Shown: positions 17,431 through 26,886, numbered from the stretch's first letter. The stretch: 64,000 nt of DNA from an uncultured Clostridia bacterium (GCA_934130975.1 CAKOYU010000009.1:1-64000); one strand, 5' to 3'. Program-made: numbers and translations. The notes: a model not told the origin generated them from the sequence alone.

Positions 17431-18909
17431 ATGGATATTACAGAATTAACAGTACATGAGTTACAAGAAAAAATCAAAAACAAAGAATTAACAATAACAG
17501 AAATAACAAAAGCTTATGTAGATAGAATAAAAGAAAAAGAACCAGAAGTACAAGCATTTATAACAGAGCTAACAGAAGAAGGTATGAAGCAAGCAGAAGA
17601 GATCCAAGCTAAAATAGATAGAGGAGAAAAAGTCGGAAAATTAGCTGGAATACCAATAGGAATAAAAGATATAATTTGCACAAAAGGTGTAAAAACAACA
17701 TGTGCATCAAAAATGTTAGAAAACTTTGTTGCACCATATGATGCAACAGTAATGAACAAAATAAATGCAGAAGAGATGATAGATTTAGGAAAATTAAATA
17801 TGGATGAATTTGCAATGGGAGGTTCAACAGAATATTCATATTTTAAGAAAACAAGAAATCCATGGGATTTATCAAGAGTGCCAGGAGGGTCTTCAGGAGG
17901 TTCTGCAGCAGCAGTATCAGCAAACATGGTGCCATGGGCATTAGGAACAGATACAGGTGGAAGTATCCGTCAACCAGCATCATTTTGTGGTGTTGTAGGT
18001 TTAAAACCAACATATGGATTAGTTTCAAGATATGGTGTAGTAGCATTTGCATCATCACTTGACCAAGTTGGAGTATTCACAAAAGATGTACAAGACTGTG
18101 CAGAATTACTAAATGTAATTGCAGGACATGACGAAATGGATACAACATCGGTAGATGTAGGAGAAAAAGATTATACAAAAGCATTACAAAAAGATGTTAA
18201 AGGATTAAAAATAGGAGTTCCAAAAGAATTCTATGGAGAAGGAATAAATCCAGAAGTTAAAGCATCATTAGAAAAAGCAATAGACGAATATAAGAAAATG
18301 GGAGCAGAAGTAGAAGAATTCTCATTAGATATTGCTCAATATGCATTAGCAACATATTATATAATTGCATGTGCAGAAGCTAGTTCAAATTTAGGAAGAT
18401 ATGATGGAATAAGATACACATATAGATCACCAGAAGCGAAAACTTTAAAAGAAATCTATAAAAAATCAAGAAGCGAAGCTTTTGGAGCAGAAGTAAAAAG
18501 AAGAATTATACTTGGAACTTATGTATTATCTTCAGGATATTATGATGCATATTACAAAAAAGCTCAACAAGTTCGTACACTTGTAATGAATGAATTTAAT
18601 AAAGCATTTGAAAAATATGATGTTATAGTAACACCAGTATCTCCAACAACAGCATTTAAACTAGGAGAAAGATCAACAAACCCAATGGAAATGTATTTGG
18701 CAGATATTTGTACAGTTTCTGTAAATATTGCAGGACTCCCTGGAATATCAGTACCTTGTGGTGTAGATAGCCAAGGACTTCCAATTGGTATGCAAATTAT
18801 AGGAAATAAATTTACTGAAGAAACAATAATTAAAGCAGCATATGCTTATGAACAAGCAACGAACTTTAGAGCAGAACATAAACCAACATTTAAAGGAGGT
18901 GCGCAATAA
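17431..18909 (+). CDS. gatA: Asp/Glu-tRNA amidotransferase subunit A
   Basis: Amidase that releases ammonia from Gln/Asn for conversion of Glu-tRNA(Gln) and Asp-tRNA(Asn). Seen: 492 residues. Amidase signature GGSSGGSAAAVSANMVPW (about 151-168) with the Ser-cis-Ser pair and GTDTGGSIRQPASFCGVVG, plus the catalytic Lys in IPIGIKDI near 78. AGGAGG precedes the ATG. The stop codon overlaps the gatB start by one base (TAATG), so the two are translationally coupled. Confidence 0.97.
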   Translation: MDITELTVHELQEKIKNKELTITEITKAYVDRIKEKEPEVQAFITELTEEGMKQAEEIQAKIDRGEKVGKLAGIPIGIKDIICTKGVKTTCASKMLENFVAPYDATVMNKINAEEMIDLGKLNMDEFAMGGSTEYSYFKKTRNPWDLSRVPGGSSGGSAAAVSANMVPWALGTDTGGSIRQPASFCGVVGLKPTYGLVSRYGVVAFASSLDQVGVFTKDVQDCAELLNVIAGHDEMDTTSVDVGEKDYTKALQKDVKGLKIGVPKEFYGEGINPEVKASLEKAIDEYKKMGAEVEEFSLDIAQYALATYYIIACAEASSNLGRYDGIRYTYRSPEAKTLKEIYKKSRSEAFGAEVKRRIILGTYVLSSGYYDAYYKKAQQVRTLVMNEFNKAFEKYDVIVTPVSPTTAFKLGERSTNPMEMYLADICTVSVNIAGLPGISVPCGVDSQGLPIGMQIIGNKFTEETIIKAAYAYEQATNFRAEHKPTFKGGAQ

Positions 18910-20348
18910 TGGCAAGAGAAGACTATGAAGTAGTAATGGGCCTAGAAGTCCACGCCGAACTATCAACAAACACAAAAATATTCTGTAGTTGTCCAACAAA
19001 ATTTGGAGCAGAACCAAATACACAAGTATGCCCAATATGTATGGCAATGCCAGGAACATTACCAAAATTAAATGAAAAAGTAGTAGAATATGCAGTAAGA
19101 GCAGGACTAGCAACAAATTGTGAAATATCAAGAAACAGTAAAAATGATAGAAAAAATTATTTCTATCCAGATTTACCAAAAGCATATCAAATATCACAAT
19201 TTGACAAACCACTATGTGAACATGGATATATAGAAATAGAAACAAGTAAAGGAAAGAAAAAAATAGGAATAACACGTATCCACATAGAAGAAGATGCAGG
19301 AAAATTAAACCATGATGACTTTGGAGGAGGAGCATTAGTAGACTTAAATAGAGCAGGTGTACCTCTAATAGAAATAGTATCAGAACCAGATTTTCGTTCA
19401 ATAGAAGAAGTAGATGCATATTTGAAAAAGTTAAAATCAATACTAGAATATATTGAAGTATCTGACTGTAAAATGCAAGAAGGTTCATTTAGAGCTGATG
19501 TTAATACATCAATTCGTCCAGTAGGTTCAGAAAAATTTGGAACACGTACAGAAATGAAAAATATGAATTCATTTAGAAGTATTACAAGAGCACTTGAATA
19601 TGAGATAGATAGACAAGTTGATGTTATAGATAATGGTGGAGAAGTTGAACAAGAAACATTAAGATGGGATGAAGTATCTGGAAAAACATTTTCAATGAGA
19701 GACAAAGAAGATGCACAAGATTATAGATATTTTCCCGAACCAGATTTAGTAGCAATAAAACTATCAGAAGAATATATAGAAAATATTAAAAATAGTTTAC
19801 CAGAAATGCCAGAAATCAGAAAACAAAGATATTTAACAGAATATAAATTATCTGAAAAAGATGCAGGAATAATAACATCATCAAAATATTTGTCAGATTT
19901 ATTTGAAAAAGCATCTGAGATTTGTGGAAACTATAAAGCGGTAAACAACTGGATAATATCAGATATATCTAGAATTTTAAATGAAACAGAAATGGATCCA
20001 ATAGAAATACCATTTGATGCTAAGCAATTAGCAAAATTAGTAGAGTTAATTGACAAAGGAACAATCAGTTCAAGTATAGGTAAAAAAGTATTAGTTGAAT
20101 TGTTTGAAAATCCAAGAGATCCAGAAGATATCATTAAAGAAAAAGGATGGATTCAAATTTCTGATGAAGGTGCAATAAAAGAAGTTGTAACAAAGATAAT
20201 TGAAGCAAATCCACAATCAGTTGCAGATTACAAAGCAGGAAAAGAAAGAGCTTTAGGATTCTTAGTTGGACAAGCAATGAAAGCAACTAAAGGGAAAGCA
20301 AATCCACAAATGCTTAATAAAATGTTTGCAGAAGAGTTGAAAAAGTAG
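18909..20348 (+). CDS. gatB: Asp/Glu-tRNA amidotransferase subunit B
   Basis: Kinase/transamidase subunit that phosphorylates the misacylated tRNA and receives ammonia from GatA. Seen: 479 residues, starting YEVVMGLEVHAELSTNTKIFC, with the Cys-containing PTKFGAEPNTQVCPICMAMPG zinc region near 32-52 and a YqeY-like C-terminal domain ending in LVGQAMKATKGKANPQMLNKMF. Normal length. Its presence indicates that Gln-tRNA and/or Asn-tRNA are made by transamidation in this organism. Confidence 0.97.
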   Translation: MAREDYEVVMGLEVHAELSTNTKIFCSCPTKFGAEPNTQVCPICMAMPGTLPKLNEKVVEYAVRAGLATNCEISRNSKNDRKNYFYPDLPKAYQISQFDKPLCEHGYIEIETSKGKKKIGITRIHIEEDAGKLNHDDFGGGALVDLNRAGVPLIEIVSEPDFRSIEEVDAYLKKLKSILEYIEVSDCKMQEGSFRADVNTSIRPVGSEKFGTRTEMKNMNSFRSITRALEYEIDRQVDVIDNGGEVEQETLRWDEVSGKTFSMRDKEDAQDYRYFPEPDLVAIKLSEEYIENIKNSLPEMPEIRKQRYLTEYKLSEKDAGIITSSKYLSDLFEKASEICGNYKAVNNWIISDISRILNETEMDPIEIPFDAKQLAKLVELIDKGTISSSIGKKVLVELFENPRDPEDIIKEKGWIQISDEGAIKEVVTKIIEANPQSVADYKAGKERALGFLVGQAMKATKGKANPQMLNKMFAEELKK

Positions 20349-20384
20349 TTTTCATATATAAATTTGATGTTTTTATATAAAAAA

Positions 20385-20413
20385 TTGCACTTTTTGGAAA
20401 AAAGTTATATAAT
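20385..20413 (+). promoter_or_regulatory. Promoter of the 58-residue ORF
   Basis: TTGCAC (20385-20390), 17 bp, TATAAT (20408-20413). It shows that the small gene downstream is an independent transcription unit. Confidence 0.75.
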
Positions 20414-20447
20414 AAAGATTGAAAAACAACCAAGGAGGACATATAAA

Positions 20448-20624
20448 ATGAAAGAGTTTTCAGCAGCATGGATTAAGGATGAATCAGAAATTATGATTTA
20501 TCCAAATGGAAAGATTGCAAAAGAAGTTTGGAAAAATGTTATAACAGGTACAAAAATTGTACGACGTTATAATGAGCTTGGAAATCTTATCTATACTAAT
20601 GAGAGGTATCATGAGTATAGTTGA
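20448..20624 (+). CDS. Small conserved-looking protein, 58 residues
   Basis: Seen: MKEFSAAWIKDESEIMIYPN start after a strong CAAGGAGG (20431-20438), promoter upstream and terminator downstream, so a real single-gene unit. The sequence (DGS-like beta turns: IYPNGKIAKEVW, GTKIVRRYNELGNLIYTNERYHEYS) looks like a small beta-sheet protein. No Cys cluster, no membrane segment. I do not recognise a family and give no function. Confidence 0.75.
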   Translation: MKEFSAAWIKDESEIMIYPNGKIAKEVWKNVITGTKIVRRYNELGNLIYTNERYHEYS

Positions 20625-20636
20625 AACTCTAAATTT

Positions 20637-20665
20637 GGAGAGCTAAATGGCTCTCCTCTTTTTTT
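20637..20665 (+). terminator. Terminator after the 58-residue ORF
   Basis: GGAGAGC (20637-20643) and GCTCTCC (20650-20656) with a TAAATG loop, then TCTTTTTTT. Confidence 0.9.
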
Positions 20666-20676
20666 ACTCTAAATAC

Positions 20677-20705
20677 TTGATTTTAAGCATAAAATAAAGT
20701 ATAAT
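20677..20705 (+). promoter_or_regulatory. alaS promoter
   Basis: TTGATT (20677-20682), 17 bp, TATAAT (20700-20705), 37 bp before the alaS ATG. Confidence 0.75.
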
Positions 20706-20742
20706 TTATGGGAAACTTTAAGAGAGAAAGGAAAGACGTATA

Positions 20743-22497
20743 ATGAAAGCAATAGAAATAAGAAATAAATATTTAGAATTTTTCAAAAAACATGGACATA
20801 CAGTAATACCATCAGCACCATTAATACCAGAAAATGATCCATCAGTATTATTTACTACAGCAGGTATGCAACCATTAGTGCCATATTTATTAGGGGAAAA
20901 ACATCCAGCAGGAACGAGATTGACAGACTATCAAAAATGTGTAAGAACAAATGACATAGATGAAGTTGGAGATAATCGTCATTTAACATATTTCGAAATG
21001 TTAGGGAATTGGTCATTAGGAGATTATTTTAAAGAAGAATCAATAGCAATGAGTTATGAATTCTTAACAAAAGAATTAGGGATACCAGCAGAAAAAATAT
21101 CTGTAACATGCTTTGCAGGAGATGAAGATTGTGCAAGAGACGAATTAACTGCTGAATGTTGGAAAAAAGCAGGAATTCCAGAAGAAAGAATATATTATTT
21201 TGGAAAAGATGACAACTGGTGGATAGCAGGAGAAGAGGGACCATGTGGACCAGATACAGAAATGTTCTATGATACAGGAAAGCCAAAATGTTCAGAAAAA
21301 TGTAATCCATCATGTGGATGTGGAAAATATGTAGAAATTTGGAACAATGTATTTATGGAATTTTACAAAGATCATGAGGGAAAATATTCTAAATTAAAAC
21401 AACACAATGTAGATACAGGACTTGGATTAGAAAGAATGACAATGCTATTAGAAGGAAAAGAAACGCCATTTGAAACAGAATTATTTGCACCAATAATGGA
21501 TAAACTAGTAGAATTACAAAAAGTAGATAATATATCAAGCAGAAGAATAGTTGCAGAACACTTACGTTCAAGTATGATGATAATATGTGATGGTGGAAGA
21601 CCAAGCAATGTAGACAGAGGATATATATTAAGAAGATTAATTCGTAGAATGGTTAGACATATGAACAAATTACAAATATCTTTAGACGAATTATCAACAT
21701 TAATAGATATAAATGTGGAAAACTTAAAAGAATTATATCCAGCATTAGAAACAAATAAAGAAACAATAAAAGCGGTAGTTTTAGAAGAAAAAGATAAATT
21801 TGTAAAAACACTTGTAAAAGGTGAAAAGGAATTTGCAAAAGAAATTGAAACAATAAAGCAACAAGGAAAAGACATAGTACCAGGAAAAATGGTATTTAGA
21901 CTATATGATACTTATGGATTCCCACCAGAAGAAACAGAAGAATTAGCTAAAGAGAATGGAATGAAAATTGACAAAGAAGGATTTGAGAAACTATTTAAAG
22001 AACATCAAGAAAAATCAAGAGCAGGAGCAGAGCAAAAGTTCAAAGGTGGATTAGCATCAACAGGAGAAATGGAAACAAAATATCACACTGCAACACATCT
22101 TTTAAATGCAGCTTTAAAACAAGTACTTGGATCACATGTACATCAAAGAGGAAGCAATATAACTGCAGAAAGAATGAGATTTGACTTTTCTCATCCAGCT
22201 AAAATGACAGCTGAAGAGAAACAAGCAACAGAAGACCTAGTAAATGAATGGATTAAAGAAGCAATCCCTGTAGAGCATTTAGAAATGCAAAAAGATGAAG
22301 CAATTAGACTTGGAGCAGAAGCAATGTTTATTGAGAAGTATGGAGATATAGTTTCTGTATATAAAATAGGAGATAAATCAATAGAATTATGTGGAGGACC
22401 TCATGTACAAAATACTTCAGAACTAGGACATTTTAAAATAAAAAAAGAAGAATCAAGTTCATCAGGAGTTAGAAGAATTAAAGCTATTTTAGAATAG
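20743..22497 (+). CDS. alaS: Short-form alanyl-tRNA synthetase lacking the C-Ala domain
   Basis: Charges tRNA(Ala). Seen: 584 residues versus ~870 for usual bacterial AlaRS. The class II catalytic core is complete (FTTAGMQPLVPYLLG, RTNDIDEVGDNRHLTYFEMLGNWS, motif 3 GLGLERM near 226), and so is the editing domain zinc site (HTATHLL near 449 and CGGPH near 556). The protein stops right after editing, so the linker and C-Ala module are absent. A Cys-rich insert (CSEKCNPSCGCGKY, about 186-199) follows GPDTEMFYDTGKPK, where ordinary AlaRS has GPCSEI. Could be the only AlaRS or a second, specialised copy. HIT gene follows after 11 bp. Confidence 0.9.
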   Translation: MKAIEIRNKYLEFFKKHGHTVIPSAPLIPENDPSVLFTTAGMQPLVPYLLGEKHPAGTRLTDYQKCVRTNDIDEVGDNRHLTYFEMLGNWSLGDYFKEESIAMSYEFLTKELGIPAEKISVTCFAGDEDCARDELTAECWKKAGIPEERIYYFGKDDNWWIAGEEGPCGPDTEMFYDTGKPKCSEKCNPSCGCGKYVEIWNNVFMEFYKDHEGKYSKLKQHNVDTGLGLERMTMLLEGKETPFETELFAPIMDKLVELQKVDNISSRRIVAEHLRSSMMIICDGGRPSNVDRGYILRRLIRRMVRHMNKLQISLDELSTLIDINVENLKELYPALETNKETIKAVVLEEKDKFVKTLVKGEKEFAKEIETIKQQGKDIVPGKMVFRLYDTYGFPPEETEELAKENGMKIDKEGFEKLFKEHQEKSRAGAEQKFKGGLASTGEMETKYHTATHLLNAALKQVLGSHVHQRGSNITAERMRFDFSHPAKMTAEEKQATEDLVNEWIKEAIPVEHLEMQKDEAIRLGAEAMFIEKYGDIVSVYKIGDKSIELCGGPHVQNTSELGHFKIKKEESSSSGVRRIKAILE

Positions 22498-22508
22498 GAG
22501 AGATTAAT

Positions 22509-22856
22509 ATGGATGAAAATTGTTTATTTTGTAAAATAATAAAAGGAGAAATTCCATCAAGCAAAGTATATGAAGATGAAGAAATATTAGCATTTAAAGA
22601 TATAAATCCAGCTGCACCAATACATGTATTAGTAATACCAAAAAAACATATAGAATCACTAGCAAAAATGGAAGATGGAGATGAAGTAATAATCGGTAAA
22701 ATTTATAAAGTTATAAATGAAATTGCAGAAAAACAAGGATTTAAAGAAAATGGATATAGAGTAATAGTAAATTGCGGAAAAGATGGAGGACAAGAAGTAG
22801 GTCATTTGCACTTCCATTTGTTGGCAGGAAAACAATTAGGTGAAAAAATAGTTTAA
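22509..22856 (+). CDS. HIT family nucleotide hydrolase (Hint-like)
   Basis: Seen: 115 residues with the start CLFCKIIKGEIPSSKVYEDE, HVLVIPKKHI near 40 and the histidine triad GHLHFHLLAG near 97-106. Known: Hint-type HIT proteins hydrolyse nucleoside phosphoramidates and acyl-adenylates, such as aminoacyl-AMP released by tRNA synthetases. Placement directly after alaS (11 bp, probable co-transcription) fits a clean-up role for adenylates, which is inference. AGGAGAG before the ATG. Confidence 0.92.
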   Translation: MDENCLFCKIIKGEIPSSKVYEDEEILAFKDINPAAPIHVLVIPKKHIESLAKMEDGDEVIIGKIYKVINEIAEKQGFKENGYRVIVNCGKDGGQEVGHLHFHLLAGKQLGEKIV

Positions 22857-22954
22857 AAAGCTACCATTTTTTATAATTATATGCTATAATAGATTTATAA
22901 GGAAAAATTGAAAAATAATTACATTTTTTCAATTAAAAATGGAGGTATTTGCAT

Positions 22955-23626
22955 ATGGGTAAAAAATACAGTAATTTTTTAACAATACTTTTAATTGTTA
23001 TTGTTATAGCAATTGTTGCAATTATAGGTTTTTTAGGATATAAATATTATGAAACTTACATTAACAAAAATAGTGCAGAAGACTTTGTAGACACATTTGG
23101 AGATAGTAATGTAAATGGAGATAATAAGAATAAAGATGATAGTACAAATGACATTGAATTTGATGGAGTAAATGATGCAGAAGCATCAGAAGGAACATCA
23201 ACTAGTGGAAAGAAAAAACAATATAATGGTTTTGATGTAGCTGGAACGATAGAAATACCTACAACTGGTTTAAAATGTCCAGTTTTAGAACAATATGAAT
23301 ATTCTCCAAAAGCATTAGAAACATCTGTAGTTGTATTATATGGAGTTGGATTAAATCAACCAGGTAATACTACAATTGCAGGACATAATTATAGAAATGG
23401 TTTATTTTTCTCAAATAATAAAAAACTAAATGTTGGAGACAAAATATATATTACAGATTCAACAGGAAAAAGACTTGCATATACAATTTATAATAAATTT
23501 GAAGCAGCAGAAAATGAATCAGATTATATAACAAGAGATACACAAGGAGCAACTGAAATATCATTAACAACATGTACAGATGATAGCAAAGCAAGAACAA
23601 TTATATTAGCAAAAGCAGATGTATAG
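22955..23626 (+). CDS. Sortase (housekeeping-type, class D-like)
   Basis: Transpeptidase that anchors surface proteins to peptidoglycan. Seen: 223 residues from the ATG at 22955, 9 bp after GGAGG; an in-frame TTG six bases upstream is too close to the SD. N-terminal membrane anchor (about 8-33), then a Ser/Asp-rich linker, and the sortase barrel with catalytic His in IAGHNYRNG, Cys in ISLTTCTDD and Arg in SKARTIIL. No sorting substrate with a clear LPXTG end lies in this window. A TATAAT (22885-22890) and an AT hairpin precede it. Confidence 0.85.
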   Translation: MGKKYSNFLTILLIVIVIAIVAIIGFLGYKYYETYINKNSAEDFVDTFGDSNVNGDNKNKDDSTNDIEFDGVNDAEASEGTSTSGKKKQYNGFDVAGTIEIPTTGLKCPVLEQYEYSPKALETSVVVLYGVGLNQPGNTTIAGHNYRNGLFFSNNKKLNVGDKIYITDSTGKRLAYTIYNKFEAAENESDYITRDTQGATEISLTTCTDDSKARTIILAKADV

Positions 23627-23633
23627 AAAGAGC

Positions 23634-23670
23634 GAAGAGGACATGTTATAAAAACACATGTCTTCTTTTT
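23634..23670 (+). terminator. Terminator after sortase
   Basis: GAAGAGGACATGT (23634-23646) pairs with ACATGTCTTCTTT (23656-23668) with G-U pairs, followed by T. Confidence 0.8.
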
Positions 23671-23718
23671 TTCTGTACAGATTTTTGTTAGATTTTTAGA
23701 AAGGATTGCAATAGAAAA

Positions 23719-25719
23719 ATGAATAAAAAACAAGCAGAAAAAAGAATAAAAGAATTAAGAAAAACAGTGGAATATCACGCAAAAAAGTATTACGATGATG
23801 ACAAACCAGAAATAACGGATTTTGAATATGATATGATGATGTTAGAATTAAGAACATTAGAAAGTCAGTATCCAGAACTAATTACTAAAAATTCCTTAAC
23901 ACAAAAAGTTGGAGGAACAGTTAAAGAAGGATTTAAAAAAGTAGAACATGAAGTGCCATTGCAAAGTTTACAAGATGTTTTTAATTTTGAAGAAATAGAA
24001 GCATTTGGTGAAAAAGTAAAAAAACAAGCACAAGAAAATGGAATAGAAAATCCTAAATATGTGGTTGAGACTAAAATAGATGGATTATCAGCAGCATTAG
24101 AATATGTTGATGGAAAACTAATTAGGGGAGCAACAAGAGGAAATGGACTAGTAGGAGAAGATGTAACAGAAAATTTAGAAACAATAAAAACAATTCCACA
24201 AGAACTACCAGAAAAAATAAATATTACTGTTAGAGGCGAAGTATTTATTTCAAAAACTGACTTTGAAAAAATGAATCAAGAAAGAGAAGAAAATGAAGAA
24301 GAATTATTTGCAAATGCTCGAAATGCAGCAGCAGGTTCATTAAGACAATTAGACAGCAATATTACTAAGAATAGACCATTAGACATATATATATTCAATG
24401 TTCAAAAAATAGAAGGAAAAGAATTTAATTCTCACTTTGAAGAATTAGAATTTTTAAGCAAATTAGGATTTAATGTAAATCCAGTAAGAATTTATTGCAA
24501 TAATATAAAAGAAGTAATGAAAGCAATAAATAAAATTGGAGAAGATAGAGAAAACTTAACATTTGGAATTGACGGAGCAGTAGTTAAAGTAGATAATTTA
24601 AAATTAAGAGAAATTATGGGAGCAACAACTAAAGTTCCTAAATGGGCAATTGCATATAAATATCCACCAGAACAAAAAGAAACAATCTTAAAAGATATTG
24701 TTTGTCAAGTTGGTAGAACAGGTGTAATAACACCAATGGCAATACTAGAACCAGTAAAAGTAGCTGGATCAACAATCTCTAAAACAACACTTCATAATGA
24801 GGACTTTATAAAAGAAAAAGGATTAAAAATAGGTGATAGAGTAATAATACAAAAAGCAGGAGATGTAATACCAGAAATAGTTGAAGCTGTTGTAACTAAA
24901 AGGACTGGAGAAGAAAAAGATTTCGAAATGCCAAAAGTATGTCCTGTATGTGGTGCAGAAGCAGTTAGAGAAGAAGGAGAATCAGCCGTTAGATGTACTG
25001 GGATAGAATGTCCTGCAAAATTATATAGAAATTTAGTACATTTTGTATCAAGAGAAGCAATGAATATAGATGGACTTGGAGAAAACATTATAGGAGTTTT
25101 ACTTGATAAGAAAATGATTGCTAATATTGCAGATATATATGATTTGGAATTTGAAGATATAGCATCATTAAAGAAAAATGGCAAAAAATTTGCACAAAAC
25201 TTAATTGATAGTATAAATGCAAGTAAAGAAAATGATTTGTATAGATTAATTACAGCATTAGGAATTAGACATGTTGGAGTAAAAGCAGCAAAGATTTTAG
25301 CAAAGAGATATGAAAATATGGATAATTTATCAGAAGCAACAGTAGAAAGTTTAAGTATGGTAGAGGAAATTGGACCAATTGTGGCGAATAGTATAAGAGA
25401 GTTTTTTGAGCAAGAACAAACAAAAGACTTGTTAAAAAGATTAAAAGATGCAGGAGTTAATATGGAAAGACAAAAGTCAGAAGATGAAGATGAAAGATTT
25501 GCTGGAAAAACTTTTGTATTAACAGGTACATTAGAAAAATATTCAAGAGAAGAAGCATCTAATATAATAGAAAAATTTGGAGGAAAAACTTCAAGTTCTG
25601 TATCAAAAAAGACAAGCTATTTACTAGCAGGAGAAGATGCAGGAAGTAAACTTACAAAAGCACAAAACTTAGGTGTACAAATTATTACTGAAGCTGAATT
25701 TGATGATATGTGCAAATAA
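23719..25719 (+). CDS. ligA: NAD-dependent DNA ligase
   Basis: Seals nicks during replication and repair. Seen: 666 residues, normal. N-terminal Ia domain (YYDDDKPEITDFEYDMMM), adenylation Lys119 in ETKIDGLSA, OB-fold, Cys4 zinc finger (CPVCGAE ... CTGIECPAKL, about 412-436), helix-hairpin-helix region (ALGIRHVGVKAAKILAKRY) and a C-terminal BRCT domain (about 590-666, KTFVLTGTLEKYSREEA). Followed after 24 bp by a small gene and folD. Confidence 0.98.
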   Translation: MNKKQAEKRIKELRKTVEYHAKKYYDDDKPEITDFEYDMMMLELRTLESQYPELITKNSLTQKVGGTVKEGFKKVEHEVPLQSLQDVFNFEEIEAFGEKVKKQAQENGIENPKYVVETKIDGLSAALEYVDGKLIRGATRGNGLVGEDVTENLETIKTIPQELPEKINITVRGEVFISKTDFEKMNQEREENEEELFANARNAAAGSLRQLDSNITKNRPLDIYIFNVQKIEGKEFNSHFEELEFLSKLGFNVNPVRIYCNNIKEVMKAINKIGEDRENLTFGIDGAVVKVDNLKLREIMGATTKVPKWAIAYKYPPEQKETILKDIVCQVGRTGVITPMAILEPVKVAGSTISKTTLHNEDFIKEKGLKIGDRVIIQKAGDVIPEIVEAVVTKRTGEEKDFEMPKVCPVCGAEAVREEGESAVRCTGIECPAKLYRNLVHFVSREAMNIDGLGENIIGVLLDKKMIANIADIYDLEFEDIASLKKNGKKFAQNLIDSINASKENDLYRLITALGIRHVGVKAAKILAKRYENMDNLSEATVESLSMVEEIGPIVANSIREFFEQEQTKDLLKRLKDAGVNMERQKSEDEDERFAGKTFVLTGTLEKYSREEASNIIEKFGGKTSSSVSKKTSYLLAGEDAGSKLTKAQNLGVQIITEAEFDDMCK

Positions 25720-25743
25720 TTTTACATGGAAGGAATGAAAAGA

Positions 25744-25989
25744 ATGGAAAACTATACATTTGAAGATATGTGGCTAGACTTAAAAAATGGATATCAAATT
25801 TATTACACATACGTACGAAATAGATATGTTTTATTTAGAATAGCCAAAAATTGTTATACACAAAAATTAATAACAGATAATCCTAAAAATCCACAACCTA
25901 GAATGACAATGCTTACATTAAAAAGAGTTAAAGAAATTTTTCCTCACATGGAAGATATTGAATATAAAATTACTGGAGGAATAGAATAA
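25744..25989 (+). CDS. Small protein between ligA and folD, 81 residues
   Basis: Seen: start at 25744 (MENYTFEDMW) chosen because GGAAGGA lies at the right distance; upstream in-frame ATGs at 25726 and 25735 lack an SD. Aromatic-rich and basic (YQIYYTYVRNRYVLFRIAKN), with RMTMLTLKRVKEIFPHMEDIEYKI at the end. No membrane helix. Its stop overlaps the folD start (TAATG), so it is translationally coupled to folD. I do not recognise a family. It could be a small regulatory or binding protein, unproven. Confidence 0.75.
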   Translation: MENYTFEDMWLDLKNGYQIYYTYVRNRYVLFRIAKNCYTQKLITDNPKNPQPRMTMLTLKRVKEIFPHMEDIEYKITGGIE

Positions 25990-26840
25990 TGGAACTAATA
26001 GACGGAAAAAAATTAGCAAGTGAAATTAGAGCTGACTTAAAAAACAAATGTGATGAATTAAAACAAAAAGGAATAAATCCTAAATTTGCAGTAATAATGG
26101 TAGGAAATAATAAAGCGTCACAAGTATATGTAAGGAATAAAAGCAAAGCTGCAGAACAAGTAGGGATAGAATTTGAAGAATATTTGTTGGACGAGAATAT
26201 AAAACAAGATGAATTAATAGAACAAATAAAAAGACTAAACAAAGATGAAACAATACATGGAATATTGTTACAAAGTCCAATTCCAAATCATTTAGATATA
26301 AATGAAGCATTTAGAACAATAGCACCAGAAAAAGATGTAGATGGATTTAATCCTGTAAATGTTGGAAAATTAAGTTTAAATCAAGATACATTTGTATCTT
26401 GCACGCCATATGGAATTATGAAAATGCTAGACAAATATAATATTGATTTAACAGGAAAGAATGTAGTTATTTTAGGAAGAAGTAATATTGTAGGAAAGCC
26501 ATTAATTCAATGCTGTTTAAATAAAAATGCAACAGTAACAGTTTGTCATTCAAAAACAAAAGATATAAAAAAATATACCAAAGATGCAGATATAATTATG
26601 GTTGCAGTAGGAAAAGCAAAATTTTTAACAGACGATATGATAAAAGATGGAGCAGTAATAATTGATGTTGGAATAAATAGAAATGAAGATGGCAAAATAA
26701 TAGGAGATGTCGATTTTGAAAATATTAGCAAAAAAGCTAGTTATATAACACCAGTTCCGGGGGGAGTTGGTCCTATGACAATAGCAATGCTAATGAATAA
26801 TGTAATAAAAGCTGCAACAGAAAACAGTTCAAATAAATAG
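25989..26840 (+). CDS. folD: Methylenetetrahydrofolate dehydrogenase/cyclohydrolase
   Basis: Bifunctional enzyme of one-carbon metabolism: 5,10-methylene-THF to 10-formyl-THF. Seen: 283 residues. Signature 1 YVRNKSKAAEQVGI with the catalytic Lys, GILLQSPIPNHLD, DVDGFNPVNVG and signature 2 VILGRSNIVGKPL (about 159-171), ending in ITPVPGGVGPMTIAMLMNN. Normal length. Translation coupled to the small gene before it; followed by a strong terminator. Confidence 0.97.
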   Translation: MELIDGKKLASEIRADLKNKCDELKQKGINPKFAVIMVGNNKASQVYVRNKSKAAEQVGIEFEEYLLDENIKQDELIEQIKRLNKDETIHGILLQSPIPNHLDINEAFRTIAPEKDVDGFNPVNVGKLSLNQDTFVSCTPYGIMKMLDKYNIDLTGKNVVILGRSNIVGKPLIQCCLNKNATVTVCHSKTKDIKKYTKDADIIMVAVGKAKFLTDDMIKDGAVIIDVGINRNEDGKIIGDVDFENISKKASYITPVPGGVGPMTIAMLMNNVIKAATENSSNK

Positions 26841-26847
26841 GTTTAGG

Positions 26848-26886
26848 GGCATATATGGATAGAAAATATCTATATATGTCTTTTGT
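26848..26886 (+). terminator. Terminator after folD
   Basis: A 14-bp stem with G-U pairs: 26848-26861 (GGCATATATGGATA) and 26867-26880 (TATCTATATATGTC), GAAAA loop, then TTTT. Confidence 0.85.

Noticed and set aside
18748..19488. Long reverse-strand open frame opposite gatA/gatB
   Set aside because: Leucine-rich shadow of conserved genes in AT-rich DNA; no SD and no family signal. The same holds for other reverse frames opposite adhE, tufted GT genes and the giant surface gene.
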